Below are positions 1-11,030 of a stretch of DNA of 64,000 nt, piece after piece. The notes below the pieces were generated by a model that worked only from the letters and a program-made list of their open reading frames with translations, ran no database searches and was not told where the DNA came from. This DNA comes from Branchiostoma floridae (taxonomy: Eukaryota; Chordata; Leptocardii; Amphioxiformes; Branchiostomatidae), in the NCBI RefSeq assembly GCF_000003815.2, contig NC_049991.1:20698549-20762548 (forward strand). Reading direction: 5' to 3'. Within the stretch, counting starts at the first letter, position 1; each line of letters opens with the position of its first letter. Made by a program: the position numbers and the translations under genes.

Positions 1-95
1 CCACACACACACGCACAAACACACACACACACACACACACATGCATACAGTAATCGCCGCCATACACTCACACAAACACACACACACATACCTAA
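1..95. repeat. (CA)n microsatellite with interruptions
   Basis: Alternating CA repeats with a few GC or AT interruptions occupy the left edge of the window, so the tract may continue outside it. Confidence 0.9.
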
Positions 96-870
96 GCATT
101 TATATACGATACTGAACCGTATATTAGTGCGACAAGTGCTGGAACTTTTGGGTGTTCGCATTTAAACTTAAACATAAGTATGCTTAAGCTGCTGTGGTAA
201 GGACGTTAATGATATCGCAACAATAGCATGCTACGAGTTCCCGTAATATCGCACATCATATAGTAACATTGCCGCTCTCCTGTTTACGTTTCTCTTTTAA
301 AATTGCTCTTCTGTTACGGGAAGTGCAATGCTACGACACAGGCGAAGGCCAGGTACTCAGGCATAAAGCAATGGGAGTTGAGAACAAAGAACATTGCTGA
401 CCCAGCGCGAAAGGCTACTTCCCTGCCGTTTTCCACCACATTCGACACAACTAGTGACACTCTTTCAATGTCCAATCCACAGAACCCCGCTGGTTCAAAC
501 CGGGAGTTAGACAGGCTATATACGAGAATGTACAATCCCACCCTTAACAGCAAATGAGGCCTAAGTATCAAACTTTAAGGCACTTGGGACATGGCGCTCC
601 CATCCCAGTGAAAGGACAAAATTAGGTCCTTTACTTCCTTTGCGGGAAGATACTTTACTATATTGCAACAATCTTGTTTTGACCTTCTATTACTTTTTTT
701 CCTAATATTCTTGAGGTTGCATAAAAACATAACGAGGAAATGTCGATAAATGCAGTGTTACATTTGAGTTTCCGTACATTGAACGGTAAATCAAGGGCAA
801 GAGCATTGTGGTTCACACCCACCCACTTCGTCAATATGGAAGCTCTATATATTATGTTATAACCATAAAC
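96..870. other. Non-coding stretch 3' of the lectin gene; contains a dispersed-repeat fragment
   Basis: No exon could be recognised. On the minus strand, about 505-600 matches sequence at about 7985-8065 (shared cttgggacatgg / gtgggattgtacattc-type blocks), so this part is a dispersed repeat. If the lectin transcript ends at 871, the 3' UTR would lie here. Confidence 0.5.
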
Positions 871-1351
871 TCATTCTGGTAAAGTCTTACCGGGAAATAC
901 TTGGACTTCGCACAGGGTCAGTATTTGGGAGGATCCGGGAAGACGGACGGCCACGAAGCGTCCCCGCATCCCCGGACAGGAGACAGGAATGGACGGCTGG
1001 GTCAGGGCGATTCGATGGTCACCTCCACACTGGGGGTTCGTGCTGACCTGGTCGGACTTCGGCCCGGAATCCCCGATGTGGATGTTGAAGGGGTTGAGTC
1101 GTTCCGGAACTTTATCCTGGCGGTTAAAGATGACCACTCTGTAGATATTGGAGACAGGGCAATCAATATGACAGTTGAGTTCTATGCATATTGTACGTTC
1201 CGATGGATGTCCCTATCAAACACCACGTAATACTTTGATATATATCCACAGTCGCAAAAATACATATGCATGGCATTTGATGCTTATGCTTATAATCATT
1301 CTACACAAACACTCGCACGCACGCACGCACACACACACACACTCACTCACT

Positions 1352-1383
<32 letters not shown>

Positions 1384-3326
1384 CACACACACACACATCA
1401 ACCCATATGAAAGATTCATTGTCAAGTCAAACAGAACTCTTGATGTTTGTTTATTCGAAAAACAAAAACAAAATCTGACGGATTACTGAAAAGAGGCCAC
1501 GATGCATAGGTGGCCTTTAAGAAGAGGTAGTATTAGTTGTGTGTCTCTTTGTGAGTGAACGTAAATTACGTTCGCACATTTTCTGTAATGACTGGTAAAT
1601 GAACCTATTGTGAATGTATATGTACATACCTATCAACCACATACGATTGGCCGAGATCCACCCACCAGGTGGGATTAGCCTCTTTCGGATCGCCTGTGGT
1701 GTGTGTACAGGAACCATGGTACCAGTTGGTATCGGTGTTCCCGTCCACGGCACGGCTGGCAGCCCCACCATGGACGGTGCTGGTTTGAAACGCTGTCTTC
1801 CCCAGGGCAACATTGACACCTAACTCAAGCGAGAAGACTTATCAATAAGATAAACAAAAGATGAATATCCTATTCTTATCTACACACTAAGTCAAACTAC
1901 GCCACCAGCCGCCATCATCAATATTATTTAACTTCATCACTTATCGTCTGGGATGGTCTCGTTTGCTATGTGACATATTACCAAGTTTTCAACGATATAC
2001 TTTTTTCAAACTGGCAATAACGCACATCACTGAGAAATGTATCTAAAGAATTATTTAGATACATTTTTAACGTAGCTTGAAAGAGTTTAAATCGTCGAAG
2101 TTAAAAAAATGATCATGTAGTGTCTTGTTTGGTCTTCCCGCCAAACGCTGTATGATAGCAACGCACATAGATTTTCTTTCAAACATGCAATAACACTCAG
2201 CACTTTAAAATGTATCTAAAGATTTGTTTAGTTACATTATTAACGTAGCCAGAAAGGTTTTAAAACGTCGCTGTTATAAAATGATCATGTAGTGTCTTGT
2301 TTGATCTTCCGGCCCAACATTGTATCATAGCAACGCACGCTGATGCAGCATGTGACTACTACATGTACTACATGCGCAGTACGAATAAAGCCATTGAGGG
2401 AATTTTAATATATTTCATAATTCGCAAGAAACATGCGATTGTGGCCCGATGCTGCATGTTGATTTCAATTTTCACGAGTTATGCTCTGCGTTGAGGACTT
2501 AGATACTAGGAATATTTGTATTCCAACAACGATGCAATGGCCAATGCTGTAGAAATAAAAGCCTAGATCGCGTGGTAACATCCAGTACAGGAAATTAGCA
2601 GGTGTCATTAAAGTAGCCCCCGACCATTGTAACCACAAGCCACCATCATAAATATTTCAAACTTCATTACTTAACTCTAATTCTTTAGACCCCTTGTGTT
2701 ACAGGTGCCTATACTACGGCCTGTGAGAAGAAGAATCTTACTTCTGACTTCTGACACAGAGAGCTGTCTTATTTTTCTGTGTATAAGAAGAAACAAGACA
2801 AATAATAAAGTACATTTTTAATAGTGTGTGTGCATCCAAATGGTTGTTTCCTGGTTGGCAATGTAACAATATAATTTACCACAGGAAGCATATTTATCGA
2901 TAACTTCACTTAGGCCCCCTTTCCACTGGACGGCGATCGCGAGACGCGCTCAATGTGACCTAAATATGATATGTGTATCCTATGATTTCATACTGGCTAC
3001 ATCATACAGCATGTTAAAGCGTGACTGAGATGACAACAAAACACACAAAGTGTAAAAAGAGTAGTTTCTTTCCCATACAATTCGCTGAGTGATATGTCAA
3101 ATTTCAGGTCACACAGAGAGCGCGACGAGAGCGCCGTCCTAGTGGAGAGGGAGCATTAGCAATTTTGGGTTGAACTTCATTATCAATACTTTGTCATCGA
3201 GTCTGTTTATTTATGCAGCTTAAAGCTAGCCATCGAACAAGAACACTACTCACCTTGTGCCGTTGTTATCGCGATGAGACAGGCACTGAAGATGGTGACA
3301 AAAATATCCAGTTTGAGCAGTGTCAT
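871..3326 (-). CDS. Secreted F-type lectin (fucolectin / FTP domain), 3 exons
   Basis: Exons on the minus strand are 3326-3254, 1819-1630 and 1138-891. All junctions are GT-AG and the phases match (1, 2, then 1 at the last donor). Exon 1 encodes a 24-residue signal peptide starting MTLLKLDIF. An in-frame ATG 30 nt upstream (3356) is a possible alternative start. Residues 27-169 form one F-type lectin domain: N-terminal NVALGK, a WWVDLG core at 76-81, and CEVQVF at 164-169. The fucose motif RxDx4R is present (R94, D96, R101), with H64 two residues after C62 as in the eel agglutinin. C62/C164 and C125/C142 match the two conserved long-range disulfides, but the family's adjacent Cys pair is Lys97-Val98 here. 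The role expected from the family is extracellular binding of fucosylated glycans, often in innate immunity. After P170 there is either a donor (gtaaga at 890) leading to an exon outside the window, or read-through to TGA at 873-871 giving 176 residues, the usual single-domain size. Confidence 0.85.
1305..1397. repeat. (CA)n microsatellite in lectin intron 2
   Basis: CA repeats with CGCA and CTCA variants lie inside the intron between the two lectin-domain exons. Confidence 0.9.
1903..2685 (-). repeat. Degenerate ~0.5-kb repeat, inverted copy (one and a half units)
   Basis: This is the reverse complement of the units at 3.9-6.2 kb. Shared blocks include the 'gccatcatcaatatt' end, 'ttaccaagttttcaacgat', 'tgatcatgtagtgtcttgtt' and the 'aaagtagcccccgaccattg' end. 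The unit is partly repeated inside, with 'tgatcatgtagtgtcttgtt' occurring near 2110 and near 2281. It lies in intron 1 of the lectin gene. Confidence 0.7.
2913..3155. mobile_element. MITE family A, copy 1 (TTA-flanked, Harbinger-like)
   Basis: Terminal inverted repeats begin GCCCCCTTTCCACTGGACGG and end with the complementary cgccgtcctagtggagagg. The element is flanked by TTA on both sides (2910-2912, 3156-3158). A TTA target duplication is typical of PIF/Harbinger-type elements. No transposase is encoded. Confidence 0.8.
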
Positions 3327-3382
3327 CTTCCCTCCTGTTTGATCCAAACGAAACATCCTAGATAGAAATGGAGAAACGAAGA

Positions 3383-3397
3383 GGGGGGGGGGGGGGG
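3383..3397. repeat. Poly-G run (one of several)
   Basis: 15 G. Other runs of 11-15 G or C lie at 7969-7983, 17023-17035, 19208-19221, 44947-44960, 46721-46733 and 50014-50024. Confidence 0.9.
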
Positions 3398-3898
3398 TGC
3401 ACCTAAGGCGCGCCCCCAGAGCAAACTGTACAGCCTGCTTTGACTTTTTCCTACTTACAGTTGTCCTGGCAGTTTAAACAAGTAGCAAAACACCTTTTCA
3501 AAAAACCTAACGAAGCTCAAAACAGCTCCGGTGAACCGTGTTTTCCGCTCACACAGACATTTTTGCCTACGAGAAAAACATGACCACACCTAACTGCTTC
3601 TAACGCTAAATAGAGAGCCGCTGGGAGAAATTACTTCTAGGGAGAGGATATCCAGGACGCGTCCATTACATGATGGGTAGTCAAAATTTTGAAAATAATC
3701 AGCAGCAAAGTCGAGAACAATTATCCAACTTAAGAATTTGTACCATCATAAGAACAAAGGGTTGGTAAACACTAGGAAGTTATCCAGAACTAGTTTTAAG
3801 AACGTCATTCTTGTATCTAAAAGTCATTTTAACTTTACCACCCCTCATACAGATTTATTTCCTATCAGCCAATTAATATACAGTAGAGGCACCTACAA

Positions 3899-6200
3899 CA
3901 CAGGGAGGTCTAAAGTATTAGTGTTAAGTGATGAAATTTTGAAATATTCATGATGTCGGCTGGTGACTACAATGGTCGGGGATTACTTTAATTACATCAA
4001 TTAAATTCCTGTACATGGTACGAAGTGTATTCCCACGCAAGCTAGGCTTTTAATCCTACAACATGTTGCATCAGTGCCGGAATGCAACAATATTCTCAAT
4101 TTCAACTTCGCAACGAAGGGCATAACTCGTGAAAATTGCAATCAATATGCAGCATCAGATCATAATCACCATTTTCCTGGGAATAATAAGACATATTATG
4201 ATTTTTTCAATGATTTTATTCGTATTACGCCTGTAGTACATGTAGTAATCACATGCTGCATCAGCATGCGTTGCGAAGATACAATGTTTGGCGGGGAGAT
4301 CAAACAAGACACTACATGATCATTTCGGAACAGCCACGTTTTGAACCTTTTTTGGCTATATCAAAAATTTTACAATGGTGTTTGTTTTAACATGATAATA
4401 TCGTTGAAAACTTGGTAACATGTCACATAGCAGACGAGACCACCCCAGACATTAAAAATATTGATGATGGCGGTTGGTGGCAACAATGGTCGGGGATTAC
4501 TTTAATGGCACCTACTAATTTCCTGTACACAGCACCGTGTGTATTCACACGCGAGCTAGGTTTATATTCGTAGGTCATGTTGCATAAAAATGTTCTTAAT
4601 TTTAAGTGCGCAACGCAGGACATAACACGTGAACATTGAAATCAATATGCAGCATCAGATCATAATCACCGTTTTTCTTGCGAATAATAAAATATATCAT
4701 AATTCTCTCAGTCACTTTATGCGTACTACGCCTGCAGTGCATGTATAGTTGCGTCATCAGCGTGCGTTGCCATGATACCATATTTGGCGGGAAGATCAAA
4801 CGAGACATTACATGCTCATTTAACAACAGCGACGTTTTAAACTTTTTTTTGTGCTATATCAAAAATGTAATTCAGCGATTTTATAATGGTGTGCGTCATT
4901 GTTTGAAAAAAAAATATCGTTGGAAGCTTGTCACATTGCAGACGAGACCATCCCAGACGTTAAAAATATTGATGATGGCGGTTGGTGGCAACAATGGTCG
5001 GGGATTACTTTAATGGCACCTGCTTATTTCCTGTACACAGTACCTCATAAAAGCGCCCGTTTAAAGCATTTTTTTTGGCTACGTGAAATGTATAACTTAG
5101 CAATTTTCTTTAGATACATTTTTCAATGGTGTGTATCATTGTCTGTTTGAAAAAATAATTACATGGTTAAAAACTTGGCAACATGTCACATAGCAAAAGA
5201 GCCCATCCCAGACGTTAAGTAGGTGATGACAGAAGCTGATGGTCGACTGTAACACAGGGAGGTCCAAAGTATTAGAGTTAAGTAATGAAGTTTAAAATAT
5301 TGATGATGGCGGCTGGTGACTACAATGGTTGGGGATTACTTTAATGGCATCAATTAATTCCCTGTACATGGTACGAGGTATATTCCCACGCGAGCTTAGT
5401 TTTATCGGTATACGTACAACATGTTGCATCAGTGTCGGAACACCAAAAAAAATATTCTGCGAAACGCAGTACATGTACACGTAAAAATTAAAATCAATTC
5501 AGATAACAATCACTGTGTTCATTGCGAATTATAGAATATATTATAATTCTCTCAACGGCTTTATGCGTACTACACCAGTAGTGCAATGTAGTAGTCGCAT
5601 GCTGCATCAGCGTACGTTGATATGATACAATGTTTGGCGGAAAGATCAGACAAGACACTACATAATCATTTCATAACAGTGACGTTTGAACCTTTTTTCT
5701 GGCTACTTTAGAAATTTAACTAAACATTTCTTTAGATACATTTTACAATGCGTGTGCGTTCCTGTCTGTTTGAAAAAAAATCATATCATTGAAAAGTTGG
5801 TAACATGTCACATGGCAAAAGAGACCATATGCATCCCAGACGTTAAGTGATGAAGGCCACAATGGCTGGTGGCCACAATGCTTGGGGATTACCTTAATGG
5901 CATCTGTTGATTGGCACCTGTGCACAGCGCAATGTACATCACGCGAGCTAGGCTTTTATTCGTACAACATGTTACGTCAGTGTTGGAATACAATGATATA
6001 CTTAATATATAAGAACACAACGTAGTATATCATTCGTGAAAATTAAAACCGATATGTAGCAATAAATAATATTAAACATCTTTATTATAAACAATGAAAT
6101 ATGTCAGATTTCATACATTGTTTCTATCCGTACCACATGTTACCTCAGCCAACCGTTGCTATGGTACAGTATTTGGCGGGAAAAACAAACAATAGAGAAA
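3899..6200 (+). repeat. Five direct degenerate copies of the ~0.5-kb repeat
   Basis: The marker 'cggggattac' or its variants recur with the gattac core near 3981, 4495, 5003, 5335 and 5887, giving periods of 514, 508, 332 and 552 bp. Each unit carries, in order, the 'gatgatggcgg' block, 'ctgtacac', 'acgcgagctagg', 'caacatgttgcatcagtg', 'gcagcatcagatcataat', 'tttggcgggaagatcaaac' and 'ggtaacatgtcacatagca'. The third unit is shortened. More eroded copies follow near 6470 and 7060-7170. No protein-coding potential was recognised. Confidence 0.75.
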
Positions 6201-7641
6201 GATGCCGCTTGTACAGTTTCTTTGTCGCAAGTCACACCATGTGGCAAACTGCCTAGGAAGTTGATTTTACTTTATCATTGTGCATTAAACTTGACACTGA
6301 TCTAAAATCTTGTTTTTTTTCTATAAAGAAATGTCGTAAATGTTCTTAGACACACATCGAGCAATATGGAAATGTCGAAAGAATAAAAAGAAAGTGGCGT
6401 TGATATACGAGTATTTCCCTAGCGTCACTGCCATGAACTCCTGTCGCCATGGTGACGAGAAGACACCTGAAACATCAACCGGAGTTAAGTGATTCAATTT
6501 CAAATATCAAAGATAAGGGCAACACCCGCCGCACGTTCAATATATCCGTACGTTTTTTATGAGGCCACGTCCGCCACGTATTTCTGAGAACGTTCAGGCT
6601 GTACAGGGCAGGCGCGTCACCCGTGCTTACTGACACGCACGGCGGGCGAATCCGCAGCCCGATGGCAGACAAAGTTTTGGCTCCACGTTAAGTTCGACGA
6701 CGTGTCTGCGTGCTGTAAATTCGACGGATTCCCTACGTGTCTGTACGGAGGCGGTACGTACCACTTACAGATCTCACAAGATTACCCACGTTTTGGCACG
6801 TAGACAGCACGCACTTGCACGTACGGCGGGTTGTGCCCTTGGCTTAACGAACGACCTTTCCTACGTTTTTTGTCAGTATGTACCCTAACATGGTCGCCAT
6901 ATACACTGTATACGACGGACTGAACACATGTCCAGGACTGTACATTTTTTTTACAAGTAACGTTATAACCGTTACCTATGGCTATTTCTATCATATTGCC
7001 GTCATGTTTTCAACAAGTAATTGTCAATCATCCCTTTCACCATGAGAACGAAAAGACACCAGCAACACCAACCGGAGTTAAGTAATGAAATTTGCAATAT
7101 TAATGACAGTCCCTCCACAGTATAATGCACGGGGTTACGTTAATGTAATGAGTGCCTATTTCCAAGTGAGCGGCACAATGGGCCGGGATGATTAGACGCA
7201 CCATTATGATGACGTCGTGACGCACCTGACAATGTGATGTTGCAACATTCCCTGCAACACTTTTTAAATTGTTTCTACTGTTTTCCTGGGTGCATCGACG
7301 AATATTGCATCATATTTGCTATTCTTACAACCCAATATTTGTGTAGGTAATTTTTTAGAAAAGGGTCACAGGGAAATATCCTCATATACCAACATATCAT
7401 TTTAGTGACTAAATTGCGTTGTATTCATATATATAATACATATACATACACACACAGCATAGTTCTTACCGCTTCATAGTTTCTCCTACTTTGTTGAAAG
7501 CGCAGAAATGCAGCATAAAAGTGTTAAAACGCATAACGTAGCTCATATCTATAAAATACAAGAATTTAGATTAGAGTGCATTTTATGTCCCAAGGACACC
7601 AAGGTCTCTTTGTTGTTCAAAATGACTAACTCCATTCATAC

Positions 7642-8277
7642 GCCAAAAATGGTTACTCAAGCAACTGGATATGGTTTTGAAACGGTGAGACGTTTCGGAT
7701 AGAATCCACTATCCTTCGTCAGTGACACTGAAGAGATCTGGAAGAAACAGGTCCTTTATACTCTAACTATGAATGAAGACAATTTCAGATGTCCAATAGG
7801 AAAGGTTGTAAGACAATTCAGACTGAAGACAATTTGGATTGCAAAGAAAACAAAGCTAAGCCAAAGTCAAGCTGAAGACAATTTGGATTTTAAAGGATAG
7901 CAAGGCTGAGACACAGTTAATGCAAATGAGTCGTTGTTTTAGTTACAGGAGCTAAAAGTTTTGTTGGCGGGGGGGGGGGGGGGTAGTGCTATGTCCCAAG
8001 TGCCGGAAAGTTCCATACGTAGCCCCCCTTTTCTGTTGAGGATGGGATTGTATATTCTTTCATATATGGCCCCTCTAAATCCAAATTGTCTTCAGTCTGA
8101 ATTGTCTTACAACCTTTCCTATTGGACATCTGAAATTGTCTTCATTCATAGTTAGAGTATAAAAGACCTGTTTCTTCCAGATCTCTTCAGTGTCACTGAC
8201 GAAGGATAGTGGATTATATCCGAAACGTCTGACCGTTTCAAAACCATATCCAGTTGCTTGAGTAACCATTTTTGGCG
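7642..8277. mobile_element. Foldback pair of repeat family E with poly-G between the arms
   Basis: The arms 7642-7830 and 8088-8277 are inverted copies of each other ('gttactcaagcaactggata' ... 'gacaattcagactgaagaca' and their complements), about 185 bp long. The left copy continues to 7968 and ends at a 15-G run (7969-7983). Related copies are at 26491-26605, 50014-50362 and 51300-51520. Confidence 0.7.
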
Positions 8278-9187
8278 TTATTACCTATTATCTCATTACC
8301 TGGATGTCTAACCTACATCGACGTAACTCTATTCATTTTTGTTCAGGCAAGGTTCATATTCTAGATTACCCGGCCAGGGGCGTTCCTGCATGAGACCAAC
8401 ACGTGTATACACCGACTTGCCTAACTGTGCAACGGCAACCGTCTTCTCAATACAATTAGCGAGAGGTGAGGATGGGACTGTCACTCTTAATTGAATCACC
8501 TTTCAAACTTGATGTTTTCTACATGATTAAGAGGACACTCAAAAGTATTGAGGACCCCAGCTGTACCATTAACATTCGTTTTGAGTTATATGTTACAATC
8601 TGCGAAGCGTAAAATCATTTCTAAAACATACAATCATAACTTGCTATAAGCTTATGAGCTTACAGTAAAGATTTGAAGACCAATAAAAATTGACATAACA
8701 ATGAGGACTAATACAAGTCTTTGATATAGTGTTACAATCGGGTTGGGCTAATCATGAGTTTCGGTATTCTTCCTAATAGCAAAGCAGTCTTTGATGTATT
8801 TGCCTATCTTTGCATTATGAGAGTTGTGACATCTAATAAATAAAGATATGTGCAAATTTGTCTGTAGCATTGAGTCTCTTTAAAAAAAAATTATGTATTC
8901 TAGTCGAGAAATTTGAATAGCTCACTACGCAAAATATTGTATTTAGAACATTCCGGTAATATATACATGCTTCAAAACTCGCTGGTTGAGTATGCTCTGA
9001 TGACGATGGACCTTCCACGAAATCAATTTGCCCCACTTTTACCGAAGCGGCGCGTGAAATGATATTTTGCAGTGATCCATGACGACCCCACCGACCTAAC
9101 CTTCTTCATCTCGTAGAGTGTGCGCCATTTCCCTTGGGATTTGGAATGGCTTTTTGCTGGGCTGCATCGCTCTGAGTTTTACCAACT

Positions 9188-9601
9188 AAGGCCACGTTGA
9201 TTTGTCTATAATACTATATGGATGACATCCGCGCTTGCAACAATTTTCGTCCGTTTACAAAAGTAGAATAAAAATGTTTTAACCATGCTTTAAATCGCAC
9301 AAATTAGCTGCAAAAGGAGCATATATATGCTGTAGATTAAAAGAAAAAAGTATATCGGGAAACAGACGCTAATGTCAACGTCATTTCCAAAGTCAAAGAA
9401 GAAGACTGAAAACAAAAAGGAAGACAATATTGTTCGGTATACAATACTCCGTGATTTTCATTGTTCAACCTTCCAGACCATTTACATTTCATAATGAAGG
9501 CAACCTTTTTGGGCCAAACATCTTATTTTATTTGCACGCTCGCATCAGGTTTGGGATTCCAAAACGGTGTCATCTATATAATGAAATCAACATATTGGCC
9601 T
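9188..9601. mobile_element. MITE family B, copy 1
   Basis: Inverted ends: aggccacgttgattt with 'atatggatgacatcc' on the left, and 'gtcatctatataatgaaatc' through 'ttggcct' on the right. No coding capacity. Confidence 0.65.
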
Positions 9602-9719
9602 GATGCAAGAGGCCACGTAGGTGGTGAGCCTGTCACTAAGGTATTGGTTGAAAGGTGAAGCCGCCCACGGTACGGAGAACAGTCATGTAGTAGGATTCCA
9701 AATTACTCCCGGTCTGTTT

Positions 9720-11030
9720 ATAATTGGCCGATGGTTGTGAGTGAAGCCTCTGTCACACATAGCCGACCATCGCCTCCCAACCTTCTCCAGACCATGGTTG
9801 GGAGTTAAGCCCCGCCACACATAGCCGACCATGGCCTCCCAACCTTCTCCAAACCATGGTTGGTAGTTAAGATCGTGTCACACATAGCCGACCATGGCCT
9901 CCCAAACCTTCTCCAGACCATGGTTGGGAGTTAACCCCTGTCACACATAGCCGACCATGGCCTCCCAACCTTCTCCAGACCATGGTTGGTAGTTAAGATC
10001 GTGTCACACATAGCCGACCATGGCCTCCCAAACCTTCTCCAGACCATGGTTGGGAGTTATTAAGGACCTGTCACACATAGCCGACCATGGCCTCCCGACC
10101 TTTTCCAGACCATGGTTGGGAGTTATTAAGGACCTGTCACACATAGCCGACCATGGACTCTCAACCTTCTACAGACCATGGTTGGGAGTTAAGCCCCTGT
10201 CACACATAGCCGACCATGGCCTCCCAACCTTCTCCAGACCATGGTTGGTAGTTAAGTCCATGTCACACATAGCCGACCATGGCCTCCCAACCTTCTCCAG
10301 ACCATGGTTGGGAGTTAAGCCCCTGTCACACATAGCCGACCATGGCCTCCCAACCTTCTCCAGACCATTGTTGGGAGTTAAGTCCATGTCACACATAGCC
10401 GACCATGGACCCTCAACCTTCTACAGACCATGGTTGGGAGTTATTAAGGACCTGTCACACATAGCCGACCATGGACTCTCAACCTTCTACAGACCATGGT
10501 TGGGAGTTAAGCCCCTGTCACACATAGCCGACCATGGCCTCCCAACCTTCTCCAGACCATGGTTGGTAGTTAAGTCCATGTCACACATAGCCGACCATGG
10601 CCTCCCAACCTTCTCCAGACCATGGTTGGGAGTTAAGCCCCTGTCACACATAGCCGACCATGGCCTCCCAACCTTCTCCAGACCATTGTTGGGAGTTAAG
10701 TCCATGTCACACATAGCCGACCATGGACCCTCAACCTTCTACAGACCATGGTTGGGAGTTATGTAGCACCTGCCACACATAAATGAATAAATGAATAGCC
10801 TACAATGGCCTCCAGACCATGATTGGGAGTTACGCCCCTGTCATGCATAGCCAACCATGGTCAGCCATTGTCTTGTCTAAACCGTGGTTTGTAGTTGGAC
10901 TAGCAATGGCCTCCCCACCTTCTCCAGACCATTGTTGATTGTTACACGCATGTCAATTATAGCTGAGAATGGCCTCCCCTGCCGACCTTCTCCAGACCAT
11001 GGTGTGGAGTTAATCTTGGGCAAGTTTATG
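9720..11030. repeat. ~63-bp tandem array with a 318-bp higher-order repeat
   Basis: The block 'cacacatagccgaccatgg' recurs at 9754, 9816, 9877, 9942, 10005, 10072, 10138, 10201, 10264, 10327, 10390, 10456, 10519, 10582, 10645, 10708 and 10774, with decayed copies to about 11030. Each unit contains two CCATGG palindromes and the inverted pair ccaacc / ggttgg. From 10138 the spacings cycle 63, 63, 63, 63, 66, and the 318-bp block 10138-10455 is repeated at 10456-10773. From 10072 the spacings are multiples of three, which leaves long open frames on both strands; these are by-products of the array. Confidence 0.92.

Noticed and set aside
314-571. Additional lectin-gene exon on the minus strand
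   Set aside because: The sequence matches a dispersed repeat also present near 7985-8065, and the frame shows no lectin or other domain.
10020-10766. A 248-codon open frame of 21-22-residue repeats
   Set aside because: It lies wholly inside the 63-bp tandem array, and the opposite strand is also open over long stretches. Units in multiples of three explain it; there is no sign of a start context, splice sites or a protein family.
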